A DNA stretch of 64,000 nt, taken from contig NZ_JAATNG010000001.1 in the NCBI RefSeq assembly GCF_013184805.1, positions 1,922,001 to 1,986,000 on the forward strand, in the 5' to 3' direction. The notes below the pieces were generated by a model, which had not been told where the DNA came from, made no database searches, and saw only the letters and a program-made list of their open reading frames with translations. Positions 9,553 through 18,303 of this stretch are shown piece by piece. This DNA comes from Pseudoruegeria sp. HB172150 (lineage in GTDB: Bacteria; Pseudomonadota; Alphaproteobacteria; Rhodobacterales; Rhodobacteraceae). Position 1 is the first letter of the stretch, and every line of letters starts with the position of its first letter. The position numbers and the translations under genes were made by a program.

Positions 9553-10386
9553 TCAGATGGCCGCCGCTATTCGTGCCGCGAGTGTTTCGATGCCATCATC
9601 GGCCACGCGCGGCACGATGCGGTAGCGTACGTTGACGAAGCAGAAAACGGCAAAGCCAAGCAGACCGAGACAGATCGCTACGACGATCACCTTACCGAAG
9701 GCCTGCGATTCCAGAAAGTCGAACACCTTGTCGAGCCCGCCCGCTTCTTCGGGCTGGCCGAGGATAGCAGCGCGGATCAGAAAGAAACCGATAAGGCCGA
9801 CGATGACGCCCTGAGCCAGAAGGCCGGCCTTCAGGACCCAGTTCCAATTCATCGTGAAGCTGTTGCCGCGCAGGTGTTCCCGGTATTTGCCTGCAAGCCC
9901 TTTGTAGCCGTAATAGATCCCGGCGCCGATTGTGCAGACCCCGGCAATCCCGATCAGCCAGCGGCCAAACGGTACCGACAGGGCCTTCCCGACATAAGTG
10001 ATAACCGCCGAATTTCCGCCGCTGCCGGACCCAAAGATCAATGACAGTGCAGCGATAGCCAGTGCAGCGTGGATGAGCCCGGTCACGACCATCCCTGCGC
10101 GGGCGATGATGCCCTTTGCGCCGGTCCCGTATGCTTCGAGGTCCCAATACGCATCCACCAACCGCCAGACAAAATAGGCGCTAAGACCCAGGGCGATCAG
10201 TGCCAGCACGGCGTATCCGCCGCCACTCGATTCCAGCGACTGCAGCGCCGATCCGGTCCCCTTCGCGTCTCCGCCCCGCGAAATAGCCCAGAGCGAGAAA
10301 CCCGCGATTGCGAGATAGGTGAGCCCACGTCCGGCATAACCGGCGCGCATGATTGGCAGGGTCCAGGACAGATCACTTTGGGGCAC
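9553..10386 (-). CDS. DUF1206 family membrane protein
   Basis: A 277-residue integral membrane protein with about six hydrophobic segments arranged as three similar pairs, each with an aromatic/Gly-rich head (RAGYAGRGLTYLAIAGFSL, IARAGMVVTGLIHAALAI, LKAGLLAQGVIVGLIGFFLI). This internal threefold pattern is characteristic of DUF1206. I place the start at GTG 10386 because AGAGGAG lies seven bases upstream; ATG codons at 10407, 10422 and 10443 are in frame but have poorer ribosome sites. Function is unknown. It lies 71 bp downstream of the lytic transglycosylase on the same strand. Confidence 0.75.
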   Translation of the reverse strand: MPQSDLSWTLPIMRAGYAGRGLTYLAIAGFSLWAISRGGDAKGTGSALQSLESSGGGYAVLALIALGLSAYFVWRLVDAYWDLEAYGTGAKGIIARAGMVVTGLIHAALAIAALSLIFGSGSGGNSAVITYVGKALSVPFGRWLIGIAGVCTIGAGIYYGYKGLAGKYREHLRGNSFTMNWNWVLKAGLLAQGVIVGLIGFFLIRAAILGQPEEAGGLDKVFDFLESQAFGKVIVVAICLGLLGFAVFCFVNVRYRIVPRVADDGIETLAARIAAAI

Positions 10387-10457
10387 AAAACAACTCCTCT
10401 TACCCATGCGCAACTCATCCATGGGCCAAGAGGTTCCCGACAACGGTTTAGTGGCGC

Positions 10458-11045
10458 TTAACTGCCCCAGATCACCCGCACGTAGTTCCGTGTTTCAGCG
10501 TAGGGCGGCACGCCTTTGTGCTTCTCAACCGCCTCGGGGCCGGCATTGTAGGCCGCGAGCGCCAACCGCCAAGAGCCGAACCGCATATACTGCGCCTTGA
10601 GGTACCTTGCACCTCCTTCGAGGTTTTCTGCCGGATCGGCCGCGTCCACACCCAGTGTTCGCGCCGTCTCGGGCATTAACTGTGCGAGGCCGAAAGCACC
10701 TTTGTGGGATTTGGCCTTCGGTTGCCAGCCGGATTCCTGCTGCACTAGGCGCAGGAACAGATCCTCCGGCACGCCGTGTTTGCGCGCCGCATTACGCGCC
10801 ATGTCCAGATACGGGCCGGCATATGTGCCACTGTAGCCTTGAATGGCAGCACCATCGAGTTCGAAGGTCTTTGGCTGAAATCTGACGGAGTTCGCGTATT
10901 GCGTCGACGCACGCTCGTCCAAAAGCTTCGTCTGGGCCGCAAACAGACCCATACGGTTCTTGGTCGAAAGGTTCAGCCCCTCGGCAGATGCAGAGCCCGC
11001 GCACAGCATGGCAGCAGCGCAAAAGCCCCCCCAGAGAATTCGCAT
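10458..11045 (-). CDS. Lytic transglycosylase, SLT domain
   Basis: A 195-residue secreted protein with a signal peptide ending near GSASA (residues 1-21). The SLT/lysozyme-like domain fills the C-terminal ~115 residues: the catalytic Glu in [15 protein letters not shown], then [18 protein letters not shown], and the late [28 protein letters not shown]. These are the standard motifs of Slt/MltC-like enzymes that cleave the MurNAc-GlcNAc bond in peptidoglycan with formation of anhydro-MurNAc. The start is backed by AAGGGA upstream. Probably acts in the periplasm. Confidence 0.88.
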   Translation of the reverse strand: MRILWGGFCAAAMLCAGSASAEGLNLSTKNRMGLFAAQTKLLDERASTQYANSVRFQPKTFELDGAAIQGYSGTYAGPYLDMARNAARKHGVPEDLFLRLVQQESGWQPKAKSHKGAFGLAQLMPETARTLGVDAADPAENLEGGARYLKAQYMRFGSWRLALAAYNAGPEAVEKHKGVPPYAETRNYVRVIWGS

Positions 11046-11248
11046 CTCACTGTCCCTTTTGATTAACGATAGCCATGATATTGTTTTTGCGCCCTCATCG
11101 CCAGTGTTATTCCTGTAACAGCTATCAGGCAGGCGCCAGCCCTACCCACCTGCGCCGGCATTTCCTTGCGCATTTACCTTTTCTTCACCATGTACGAATG
11201 GTCTAACAGGCACCCGACGGGAAACAGATTCGAGAAAAGGAACGGCGC

Positions 11249-11743
11249 ATGGCGGGCTCGGTGAACAAGGTCATCCTGGTGGGCAATCTGGGCCGCGACC
11301 CCGAAGTCCGCACGTTCCAGAACGGCGGCAAGGTCTGCAATCTGCGGATCGCCACATCGGAAAACTGGAAGGACCGCAACACCGGCGAGCGACGAGAGCG
11401 GACCGAGTGGCATTCGGTCGCGATTTTTTCGGAGCCCTTGGCGCGGATCGCCGAGCAGTATCTGAAGAAGGGCTCGAAGGTATACATCGAGGGCCAGCTA
11501 GAAACCCGGAAATGGCAGGACCAGTCCGGTCAGGATCGCTACTCGACCGAGGTTGTCCTTAGGCCCTACCGGGGTGAACTGACACTGCTGGACAGCCGTG
11601 GTGAGGGCGGTGGCGGCGGATACTCGGATGACCGCGGCAGCTACGGCGGAGGGTATTCCGGCGGCGGCGGCGGCCAGGGCGGTGGCGGTTATGGCGGATC
11701 TGCGCCAGCGGGCGGCGATATCGACGACGAGATTCCATTCTGA
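11249..11743 (+). CDS. ssb: Single-stranded DNA-binding protein
   Basis: A 164-residue SSB. The N-terminal OB fold (about 1-110) starts with [21 protein letters not shown] and includes [21 protein letters not shown] Gly-rich flexible linker follows (about 115-155), and the acidic tail DIDDEIPF recruits replication and repair partners. The ribosome site AAGGA lies eight bases upstream. It is divergent from the lytic transglycosylase; the ~200-bp spacer includes the imperfect operator-like TGTTA-N6-TAACA near 11105-11120. Confidence 0.96.
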   Translation: MAGSVNKVILVGNLGRDPEVRTFQNGGKVCNLRIATSENWKDRNTGERRERTEWHSVAIFSEPLARIAEQYLKKGSKVYIEGQLETRKWQDQSGQDRYSTEVVLRPYRGELTLLDSRGEGGGGGYSDDRGSYGGGYSGGGGGQGGGGYGGSAPAGGDIDDEIPF

Positions 11744-11804
11744 CGGAAAGCTGTCGGTGGCGTCAGCAGTGTCTGCCAGTTTATTTCCACACAGAACATT
11801 GGAA

Positions 11805-11831
11805 ACGGGCCGTATCGCAAGCCCGGTTTTT
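11805..11831 (+). terminator. Probable ssb terminator
   Basis: A stem CGGGC (11806-11810) / GCCCG (11821-11825) with a 10-base loop is followed by G and five T, about 60 bp after the ssb stop. The remainder of the gap to the aquaporin gene shows no coding potential. Confidence 0.5.
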
Positions 11832-12024
11832 CATTTGAGTGAATGCCCCGGCCAGATTTGAAATGTCCATTTGAGGTCGGAAGGCACAAATCCGGGCTAA
11901 TAGTCTGATTTGCGCAAACTGTCAGGTTTGGACAATTCGGAAAACTTCTCGAATTTACAGTTCGACTTGAATCCTTCGAGCTGAAGGGTGGCGGAAAGTT
12001 CGATTAAATTTGGGATGACTAACG

Positions 12025-12717
12025 ATGACCAACAAGCTCTTGGCCGAATTCTTTGGGACATTCTGGCTCGTTTTTGGTGGGTGCGGCGCGGCGGTCCTCG
12101 CTGCCGGTGTACCGGATGTCGGGATCGGTTGGCTGGGTGTCTCGCTGGCTTTCGGCCTGACGGTGCTGACGATGGCATTTGCCGTCGGCCACATATCGGG
12201 CGGGCATTTCAACCCCGCCGTCTCGCTCGGCCTGATGATTGCGGGCCGGTTCCAAGCCAAGGAGTTGATCCCCTACTGGATCGCGCAGGTTCTTGGAGCC
12301 ATTGCCGCGGCAACCGTTCTCTATCTGGTAGTATCCGGTCAGTCCGAGTTCGCCGGTGTCGGTAGCTTTGCAACCAACGGCTTCGGAGACGCGTCACCGC
12401 AGGGATATTCGGTGATGTCAGCGCTGATCATCGAGATCGTGCTCACTGCCTTCTTCCTGATCATCATCCTCGGTGCAACTTCACCCGGAGCGCCGGCCGG
12501 TTTCGCGCCGATTGCGATCGGGCTTGCACTTACGCTTATTCACCTGATTTCGATTCCGGTTACGAACACATCGGTAAACCCGGCGCGTTCAACTGGCGTC
12601 GCCCTATTCGCCGATGCGCCTGCCCTTGCTCAGCTTTGGCTTTTCTGGGTCGCACCGCTGATCGGCGGTGCGATCGGGGCGTTGATCTGGCAGATGATGA
12701 ACCGCCAGGCCGAGTGA
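12025..12717 (+). CDS. aqpZ: Aquaporin (AqpZ-like)
   Basis: A 230-residue MIP-family channel with six membrane helices and both half-helix NPA boxes: [11 protein letters not shown] in the first half and [14 protein letters not shown] in the second. The residue after the second NPA box (R) is the selectivity-filter arginine. The preceding [20 protein letters not shown] and the overall spacing match AqpZ, a water channel, rather than the longer glycerol facilitators (GlpF has NPARDFGPR). A GGGA lies about nine bases before the ATG. Monocistronic by appearance. Confidence 0.92.
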   Translation: MTNKLLAEFFGTFWLVFGGCGAAVLAAGVPDVGIGWLGVSLAFGLTVLTMAFAVGHISGGHFNPAVSLGLMIAGRFQAKELIPYWIAQVLGAIAAATVLYLVVSGQSEFAGVGSFATNGFGDASPQGYSVMSALIIEIVLTAFFLIIILGATSPGAPAGFAPIAIGLALTLIHLISIPVTNTSVNPARSTGVALFADAPALAQLWLFWVAPLIGGAIGALIWQMMNRQAE

Positions 12718-12859
12718 GTACGCCCTCGGGCACACCAATTCACTGAGCATTTGCGCGCAGTTTGTCTGCGCGGATTGAGATTTTCCGTCCAGTTCCCGCC
12801 CGCTAGATATGCGGGAACGCTGCACTTCGCAGCCCGAAATTCAAGATTGGACAGACAGA

Positions 12860-13255
12860 ATGATCAATACGCTCAACGCACAGGCGCCTCGCGTCCTTGC
12901 TATCCTACGCGTCGTCACTGGCCTGCTGTTTCTACAGCATGGCACGCAGAAATTGTTCGGCTTCCCGCCGTCCGAAATGGGTCAACCACCCATCGCATCG
13001 CTGATGGGCGTCGGCGGCATCCTGGAACTCGTGGGCAGTATCCTGATCATCATCGGATTCCAGACGCGCATCACCGCCTTCATCCTGTCAGGCATGATGG
13101 CAGTGGCGTACTGGATGTTCCACGCGCCGTCGTCCATCTACCCCGTGCTGAACGGAGGCGAACTGGCGATCATGTACTGTTTTGTCTTCCTTTACATGGT
13201 CTTCGCCGGACCCGGAGCGTGGAGTGTCGATGGCTCGCGCAAGGCAGCGGTATGA
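12860..13255 (+). CDS. DoxX family membrane protein
   Basis: A 131-residue protein with four predicted membrane helices. The N-terminal pattern ILRVVTGLLFLQHGTQKLFGFP is diagnostic for DoxX/YphA-type proteins, followed by GGILELVGSILIIIGFQTR. I chose ATG 12860 because the homologous core begins there. The molecular role of this family in proteobacteria is not established; some members act with thiosulfate oxidation or redox sensing. It lies between aqpZ and the convergent aroB. Confidence 0.85.
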   Translation: MINTLNAQAPRVLAILRVVTGLLFLQHGTQKLFGFPPSEMGQPPIASLMGVGGILELVGSILIIIGFQTRITAFILSGMMAVAYWMFHAPSSIYPVLNGGELAIMYCFVFLYMVFAGPGAWSVDGSRKAAV

Positions 13256-13287
13256 TCGCCGTCACTGTATGCTATGACCCGCGCGGC

Positions 13288-14403
13288 TCAACGCCGCGCG
13301 GCTAGCCCTTCCGACAGGACGTCCATCACGACCTCATGCGGGACATCCGAAGTAACGAACGCCTTGCCGATACCGCGGGCTAGGATGAAGCGCAGCTTGC
13401 CGTCCAGCACCTTCTTGTCCTGTCCCATCAGGTTGAGCAGGGTTGCTGCACCGGGAAGATCACCCGGGATGTCGGCCAGGTCGGTTTTCATCCCCATTTC
13501 CTTCAAATGTGCCCGAACTCGACTCGGTTCTTCCTGCGAGCACAATCCAAGCCGCGCCGAGGTTTCGAATGCCAATGCGCAGCCGATGGCGACGCCCTCG
13601 CCGTGAAGCAGCCGGTCGGAATAGCCCGTGGCCGATTCCAGTGCGTGGCAGAACGTATGGCCAAGGTTCAAAAGAGCGCGGTCACCCTGTTCGGTCTCGT
13701 CCCGGGCGACGATCTCGGCCTTCATCTCGACGGATCGTTTCACCGCATGGCTGCGCAAAGCCATATCTCCGGCCGCTAGTCCGGGGCCGTTAACCTCCAG
13801 CCACTCGAAAAACTCCGCATCGCCCAACAGCCCGTACTTCACCACCTCGCCATACCCGGCGAGGAAATCCCGGCCAGTCAGCGTGCTCAGAGCGCCGATG
13901 TCAGCCAATACAAGCGAGGGTTGGTGAAATGCGCCGATCAGATTCTTGCCTTGAACCGAATTAATGCCGGTCTTGCCGCCAACCGAGGAATCCACCTGCG
14001 CGAGCAGGCTGGTCGGCACCTGAACGAAGCGTACGCCCCGCCGAAGCACGGCAGCGGCGAAACCGGCGAGATCGCCGATGACACCGCCGCCGAGTGCGAC
14101 GACGATGCCGCGGCGCTCGACTTTCTGTTCCAGCAGCCACTCAACGCAGCGCGAGAACTGTTCCCATCCTTTCGTCGCTTCGCCCGCCGGCAGGACCAGC
14201 GCTTCGCTTTCGATGCCGGACGTGGCCAATCCATCGCAGAAGGGAGCGAGGTGCAGGTCCGCAACATGACTGTCGGTCACAACCGAGACACGTGGCGCAT
14301 GCAGCAGCGGCGCGATTTCCTGCCCTGCCCTGGTGATCAGATCCTCTCCGATCCGGACGTCGTACGACCTGTCACCGAGTTCGACGCGCACCGTCTCTGT
14401 CAT
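13288..14403 (-). CDS. aroB: 3-dehydroquinate synthase
   Basis: A 371-residue enzyme of the shikimate pathway that converts DAHP to 3-dehydroquinate using NAD and a metal. Visible motifs are the NAD-binding GGGVIGDLAGFAAAVLRRG (about residues 104-122), PTSLLAQVDSSVGGKTGIN, and the metal ligands in the later part, including LNLGHTFCHALE and HGEGVAIG. The ATG overlaps the aroK stop by ATGA, so the two genes are translationally coupled, as in many proteobacteria. Confidence 0.95.
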   Translation of the reverse strand: MTETVRVELGDRSYDVRIGEDLITRAGQEIAPLLHAPRVSVVTDSHVADLHLAPFCDGLATSGIESEALVLPAGEATKGWEQFSRCVEWLLEQKVERRGIVVALGGGVIGDLAGFAAAVLRRGVRFVQVPTSLLAQVDSSVGGKTGINSVQGKNLIGAFHQPSLVLADIGALSTLTGRDFLAGYGEVVKYGLLGDAEFFEWLEVNGPGLAAGDMALRSHAVKRSVEMKAEIVARDETEQGDRALLNLGHTFCHALESATGYSDRLLHGEGVAIGCALAFETSARLGLCSQEEPSRVRAHLKEMGMKTDLADIPGDLPGAATLLNLMGQDKKVLDGKLRFILARGIGKAFVTSDVPHEVVMDVLSEGLAARR

Positions 14404-14948
14404 TCGTGCACCTCCAGCACGTCAGGCCTCTGCCGCAACACGTCGATGACGTTCGCTGCCATTTCTTCAATGGCATAGTCCGCCCGCGCATCGGCCACGA
14501 GTTGTGCCTGCGCATAGTAGGGCTCTCGGATTTCGCACAGCGATTTCAGCGTCGCGAACGGATCCGGCGTACGCAGCAATGGCCGGGTCGCCTTGTGCCG
14601 CACCCGCTGCCACAGAAGATTAACATCTGCCCGCAGCCAAACGGCCACACCGCGACGTGAGATGACTTCTCTATTGTCCGCCGACAAGAAGGCCCCGCCA
14701 CCGGTTGACAGAATGCCGGGCCGTTCGTCCAGAAGACGTGTGATCACCTGAGTCTCCTTGTCGCGGAAGAAAGGCTCGCCATAGCGTTCGAACACTTCGG
14801 CAATCGTCAGATTCGACGCCTTCACGATTTCGTTGTCGGAATCCAGAAAAGGTACACCAAGGATCTTTGCCAGTGCCTGACCGACAGCCGTTTTGCCCGA
14901 ACCCATCATCCCGACAAGCACGACAGTCTTTTTCAGCCGGTATCTCAA
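14400..14948 (-). CDS. aroK: Shikimate kinase
   Basis: A P-loop kinase that phosphorylates shikimate to shikimate-3-phosphate. Walker A is GMMGSGKTAVGQ, followed by the shikimate-binding DSDNEIVKASN, and then RDKETQVITRLL and the Gly-rich STGGGAFLSADNR. I place the start at TTG 14948, giving 182 residues, because family proteins begin a few residues before LKKTVVLVG. The frame is open back to an ATG at 15038 (212 residues), which would leave only 29 bp to the divergent gene, and its N-terminal part does not resemble AroK. Upstream of and overlapping aroB. Confidence 0.9.
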   Translation of the reverse strand: MRYRLKKTVVLVGMMGSGKTAVGQALAKILGVPFLDSDNEIVKASNLTIAEVFERYGEPFFRDKETQVITRLLDERPGILSTGGGAFLSADNREVISRRGVAVWLRADVNLLWQRVRHKATRPLLRTPDPFATLKSLCEIREPYYAQAQLVADARADYAIEEMAANVIDVLRQRPDVLEVHE

Positions 14949-15067
14949 AACGGCATTGTCCCGCCCATAAATTCGTCCGGTGGACTGAATGGCGTGTCGA
15001 GCCGGAAAATGCCATATATAAATCCGACTACGCCGCATCCCAAGACGGTCAGACAGGCAGGAGACCC

Positions 15068-15202
15068 ATGAGACTGATATTCAAGCTCATCCTTATATTG
15101 TTGGTGTTGGGCGCGATCGGGCTAACGGGTTATGCTTATCTGGGGGATATGACCCCGGAGCAACAGGATGTGTCGGAACCGGTGATTCTGGATGGCAGCT
15201 AG
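15068..15202 (+). CDS. Small single-pass membrane protein, 44 residues
   Basis: A short gene preceded by AGGAG five bases before the ATG. Its product has one membrane helix (LIFKLILILLVLGAIGLTGYAYL, residues 3-25) followed by an acidic tail. The stop codon lies inside the start of the next gene (11-bp overlap), so they are likely co-transcribed with xerD. Similar tiny proteins occur upstream of xerD in relatives, as far as I recall. Function unknown. Confidence 0.7.
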   Translation: MRLIFKLILILLVLGAIGLTGYAYLGDMTPEQQDVSEPVILDGS

Positions 15203-16727
15203 GAAGATTTCCGCACTTGTGCTTGGCGCCCTGGCTATTGCGACAACCGCCGGCGCTCAGGAAAAACCGATGTCGGCGATCGACTGGCTGTCGGATAGTG
15301 TATCTTCGGATCCACTGGCCTTTCCTTGGAACGAGCCGACGACCAGCGATGGCGCAGGAACCGAGTCAATCTCCGTCACGCCGCTGGACGAAGTCTCGCC
15401 TGACGCCGTGGGGCTGCTGCCGACATCGGTAACCGGCCTGCCGCGCACACTTTGGGGAACGAGTTCTTCCGAGGATCTGGCGCGGGAGCTTGAACAGATC
15501 CAGACCGGCCTGATGCCGGCAATGCAGGATTTGCTGCTTACTCTGCTTTTGGCGGAGCTCGACCCACCCTCAGACAGCGATCCGTCACATGCGCTGTTCC
15601 TGGCGCGCGTCGATGCGCTTATGGAACTGGGCGCGGTCGAACAGGCCGAGGCGCTGTTGAGACGGGCTGGGCCTTCGGACGAAGAAACATTCAGCCGTTG
15701 GTTCGATGCGAGCCTGCTAACCGGGACTGAGGATGCCGCTTGCGCGACACTCAAGATCAAGCCGGATTTGGCCCCCAATCTTGCGACGCGGATCTTCTGC
15801 CTGGCGCGCAACGGAGACTGGCATGCCGCCGCTGTTACTCTGGAAACGGGCCGTGCTCTTGACCAGTTGACCGGCGCTGAAGATGCAATTCTGGCTCGGT
15901 TCCTTGACCCCGAAACGTTCTCGGGCGCGCCAGAACTTGCGCCGCCAACACGCCCGACGCCTCTTGTGTTCAGACTATACGAATCTGTTGGTGAGCCGAT
16001 CCCTTCGAACATACTACCGCTTCCATTCGCTCAGGCTGACCTGCGATTGAACACCGGCTGGAAATCGCAGATCGAAGCGGCCGAACGGCTCGCTCGTTCT
16101 GGAACGCTGGACGAAAACCGCCTGCTGGGTCTTTACACGGAACGCCAGCCAGCCGCATCCGGCGGGGTGTGGGATCGCGTTGCGGCGGTGCAGGCGTTCG
16201 AAACAGCGCTCGCCGCAGGAAATCACGAAGAAATCGCGAGCACCCTGGTTCATGCCTGGAACGTTCTGGGGGAAGCCGATCTTCAACCCGTTTTCGCGGA
16301 CCTTTACGCCGACAAACTGGCTGACGCGGCTCTAGGCGGCGAAGCCGGACATCTTGCATTCGAGGTTGGTCTGCTGTCGCCGCACTATGAGTCGATTGCC
16401 TTGGAACATCAGCCACAGGATGCGAGTGAAAAATTTCTCAAGGCGGTCGCGCGAGGCGATGTGACCGGCATTTCCGCGCCAGACGAGACCTCAGCGGCGA
16501 TCGCGGAAGGCTTTCGCATGTCTACACCGCCCGAGCGCCTAGCCGGGCTGGTAAACGACGGCAATCTCGGCGAAGCGATCCTGCGGGCGATACGTATGGC
16601 CACGGACGGAGCGCAAGGCGACCTCGAAAAGCTGAGAGACGCCGTTGCGCTATTCCGTTCCATCGGCCTGGAAGACACTGCGCGTCGTTTCGCCTTGCAG
16701 ACTATGATCCTTGTGGAGGACGCATGA
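15192..16727 (+). CDS. Conserved secreted protein of unknown function, upstream of xerD
   Basis: A 511-residue exported protein with a cleavable signal (ISALVLGALAIATTAGA, about 5-22). The rest is alpha-helical and rich in Ala, Leu and Glu, with repeat-like helical pairs resembling degenerate TPR/SEL1 units (for example LFLARVDALMELGAVEQAEALLRRAG). Only a few cysteines are present (CATLKIKP, IFCLARNG). The start overlaps the preceding small gene, and the stop overlaps the xerD ATG (ATGA). I recognise no catalytic motif. Position suggests a link to cell envelope or chromosome segregation, but that is only context. Confidence 0.75.
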   Translation: MAARKISALVLGALAIATTAGAQEKPMSAIDWLSDSVSSDPLAFPWNEPTTSDGAGTESISVTPLDEVSPDAVGLLPTSVTGLPRTLWGTSSSEDLARELEQIQTGLMPAMQDLLLTLLLAELDPPSDSDPSHALFLARVDALMELGAVEQAEALLRRAGPSDEETFSRWFDASLLTGTEDAACATLKIKPDLAPNLATRIFCLARNGDWHAAAVTLETGRALDQLTGAEDAILARFLDPETFSGAPELAPPTRPTPLVFRLYESVGEPIPSNILPLPFAQADLRLNTGWKSQIEAAERLARSGTLDENRLLGLYTERQPAASGGVWDRVAAVQAFETALAAGNHEEIASTLVHAWNVLGEADLQPVFADLYADKLADAALGGEAGHLAFEVGLLSPHYESIALEHQPQDASEKFLKAVARGDVTGISAPDETSAAIAEGFRMSTPPERLAGLVNDGNLGEAILRAIRMATDGAQGDLEKLRDAVALFRSIGLEDTARRFALQTMILVEDA

Positions 16728-17650
16728 CCCTGCATTGGGTCCAGAGCTTTCTCGAAGCGCAAGCGGCCGAACTCGACGCCGCAAAAAACACTCAACTAGC
16801 TTATGCCCGTGATCTGAAAGACTTCGCCGGTTGGCTCGAAAGGAATGGCCGCGACCTGGCTAGCGCCAGCCGCAGCGACATCGAGGCGTATCTGGTCGAT
16901 TGCGATGCGCAGGGTCTGGCAAAATCGACCCGAGCGCGCCGACTTTCGGCCATCAAGCAGCTTTATCGGTTCGCCTTTGAGGAAGGTTTGCGGAGTGAAA
17001 ACCCGGCAATCCAGATCAAGGGTCCTGGCCGCGAGGCGAAGCTTCCGAAGACTCTGTCGGTACCGGAAGTCGACGCGCTTCTGCGGGCTGCACAGACCCA
17101 TGGTAGGTCCAAGACCGATCGGCTGCGCAATACCTGTCTGCTGGAACTGCTGTACGCCACGGGAATGCGCGTCAGCGAACTGGTCACACTGCCCGTCTCG
17201 GCCACACGAGGCGATCCGCGCATGCTGCTGGTCAAGGGAAAAGGTGGCAAGGAGCGCATGGTGCCATTGTCGCCGCCCGCCCGGGACGCATTGAAAGCTT
17301 GGATTGCACTTCGCGACGAGCAGGATGCCGAGGCGCAGAAAAATGGGAGACCAGGATCGCCCTACCTGTTTCCTTCGCGCAGCAAGGACGGCCACCTGAC
17401 ACGTCACCGTTTTTACATGTTGATCAAGGAACTGGCTGCTGCCGGCGGTGTATCACCCGCCAAGGTCACACCGCACACGCTGCGCCACGCTTTCGCTACG
17501 CACCTGCTGGCGAATGGCGCCGATCTGGTGTCGATACAGACACTACTGGGACATGCAGACGTCTCTACCACCGAGATCTATACGCACGTTCTGGACGAGC
17601 GGCTAAAGGAACTCGTGCTCGAACATCACCCCCTTGCCCGCGGCGTCTAA
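16724..17650 (+). CDS. xerD: Site-specific tyrosine recombinase XerD
   Basis: A 308-residue tyrosine recombinase. The N-terminal SAM-like core-binding domain (about 1-90) includes LAKSTRARRLSAIKQLYRFAFEEG. The catalytic domain shows the Arg in YATGMRVSELVTL, the H-x-x-R box PHTLRHAFATHLLANGADL, the histidine in LLGHADVSTTEIYTH and the nucleophilic Tyr just after it. With XerC it resolves chromosome dimers at dif. A chromosomal housekeeping role fits the conserved neighbourhood, so I do not read it as a phage integrase. Confidence 0.93.
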   Translation: MTLHWVQSFLEAQAAELDAAKNTQLAYARDLKDFAGWLERNGRDLASASRSDIEAYLVDCDAQGLAKSTRARRLSAIKQLYRFAFEEGLRSENPAIQIKGPGREAKLPKTLSVPEVDALLRAAQTHGRSKTDRLRNTCLLELLYATGMRVSELVTLPVSATRGDPRMLLVKGKGGKERMVPLSPPARDALKAWIALRDEQDAEAQKNGRPGSPYLFPSRSKDGHLTRHRFYMLIKELAAAGGVSPAKVTPHTLRHAFATHLLANGADLVSIQTLLGHADVSTTEIYTHVLDERLKELVLEHHPLARGV

Positions 17651-17666
17651 ATCCGCACCGGACCCA

Positions 17667-17994
17667 TTAGACACCTTCCAAGGCACCGATCCCTTGGATC
17701 GAGGTGAAACCCTCGAACCGCGGATGGCCATCGTGCAGCGGTTTGGTTTCACCGGCCGTCCGATGTGACGTCCGGAACTGCTCGCTGCGAGTCCAGGCAA
17801 AAAAATGCCTCTTCGCTTTCCCAGACCGTGTGGGACGCATAGAGGCGGTTGCCATCCTCCTCCGGCCCTTTCAACATGTGAAAGGCGACGAAACCGGGCA
17901 ATTCCTGCAGATAGCTGTCGCGCGACAGCCAGCGCTCCTCGAAAGCCTCGGCATTCTCGAGAGGAACAGTGAAGCGATTCATGGCGATGTACAT
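17667..17994 (-). pseudogene. Antibiotic biosynthesis monooxygenase-like (ABM) protein, frameshifted
   Basis: Two overlapping frames together encode one ABM-domain protein of 108 residues. The first frame starts at ATG 17994 (GGAG upstream) and runs MYIAMNRFTVPL to SEEAFF, then goes off-frame and stops at 17749. The second supplies AWTRSEQFRTSHR to FEGFTSIQG and stops at 17667. The switch point is a run of seven T on the coding strand (plus-strand A 17799-17805). With six T the frame reads through as one protein with normal ABM-family sequence. ABM proteins are small dimeric oxygenases, some of which degrade heme. This could be a real mutation, slippage-based phase variation or a sequencing error. 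Confidence 0.85.
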
Positions 17995-18303
17995 TGAGGT
18001 ATCTCCGGCGGTTGAGGCGCCGCGTTCGAAAAGAACACGGCAAATGTCGAAGCCACTCCGCGCATATGTTGAACACTGCGCGAAATGAACGGCTGGCGGC
18101 TGGCTGGCGAGGCGGTGCAGCGACGCTATCGATACTGGCACAAGAAATCAATCATACAGCTAAAGCCCGGAAACGCAGAGATTATTGTTATTTATTAAAG
18201 CATTGTGCGTGCGACCATATGCAAGGAGACCTTTCCGGCACCTCTTGCATGGCAACGCACACGCCTTCAAAATATACCGGAACAACACAGGAACCCCCAC
18301 CCA
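17995..18303. other. Intergenic region between the ABM gene and the CNNM/CBS gene
   Basis: The ~310-bp divergent spacer shows no coding potential that I trust. It contains an AT-rich tract around 18178-18200, the likely promoter zone for the downstream gene, and the ribosome site of the ABM gene at its left end. I see no clear operator or RNA structure. Confidence 0.5.

Noticed and set aside
13280-13300. CGCGCGGC/GCCGCGCG hairpin between DoxX and aroB
   Set aside because: Strong stem but no T tract on either strand and it overlaps the aroB stop; could only be a weak bidirectional structure.
16724-17650. xerD as a phage or island integrase
   Set aside because: Size, motifs and the conserved aroK/aroB neighbourhood fit the chromosomal dimer-resolution recombinase.
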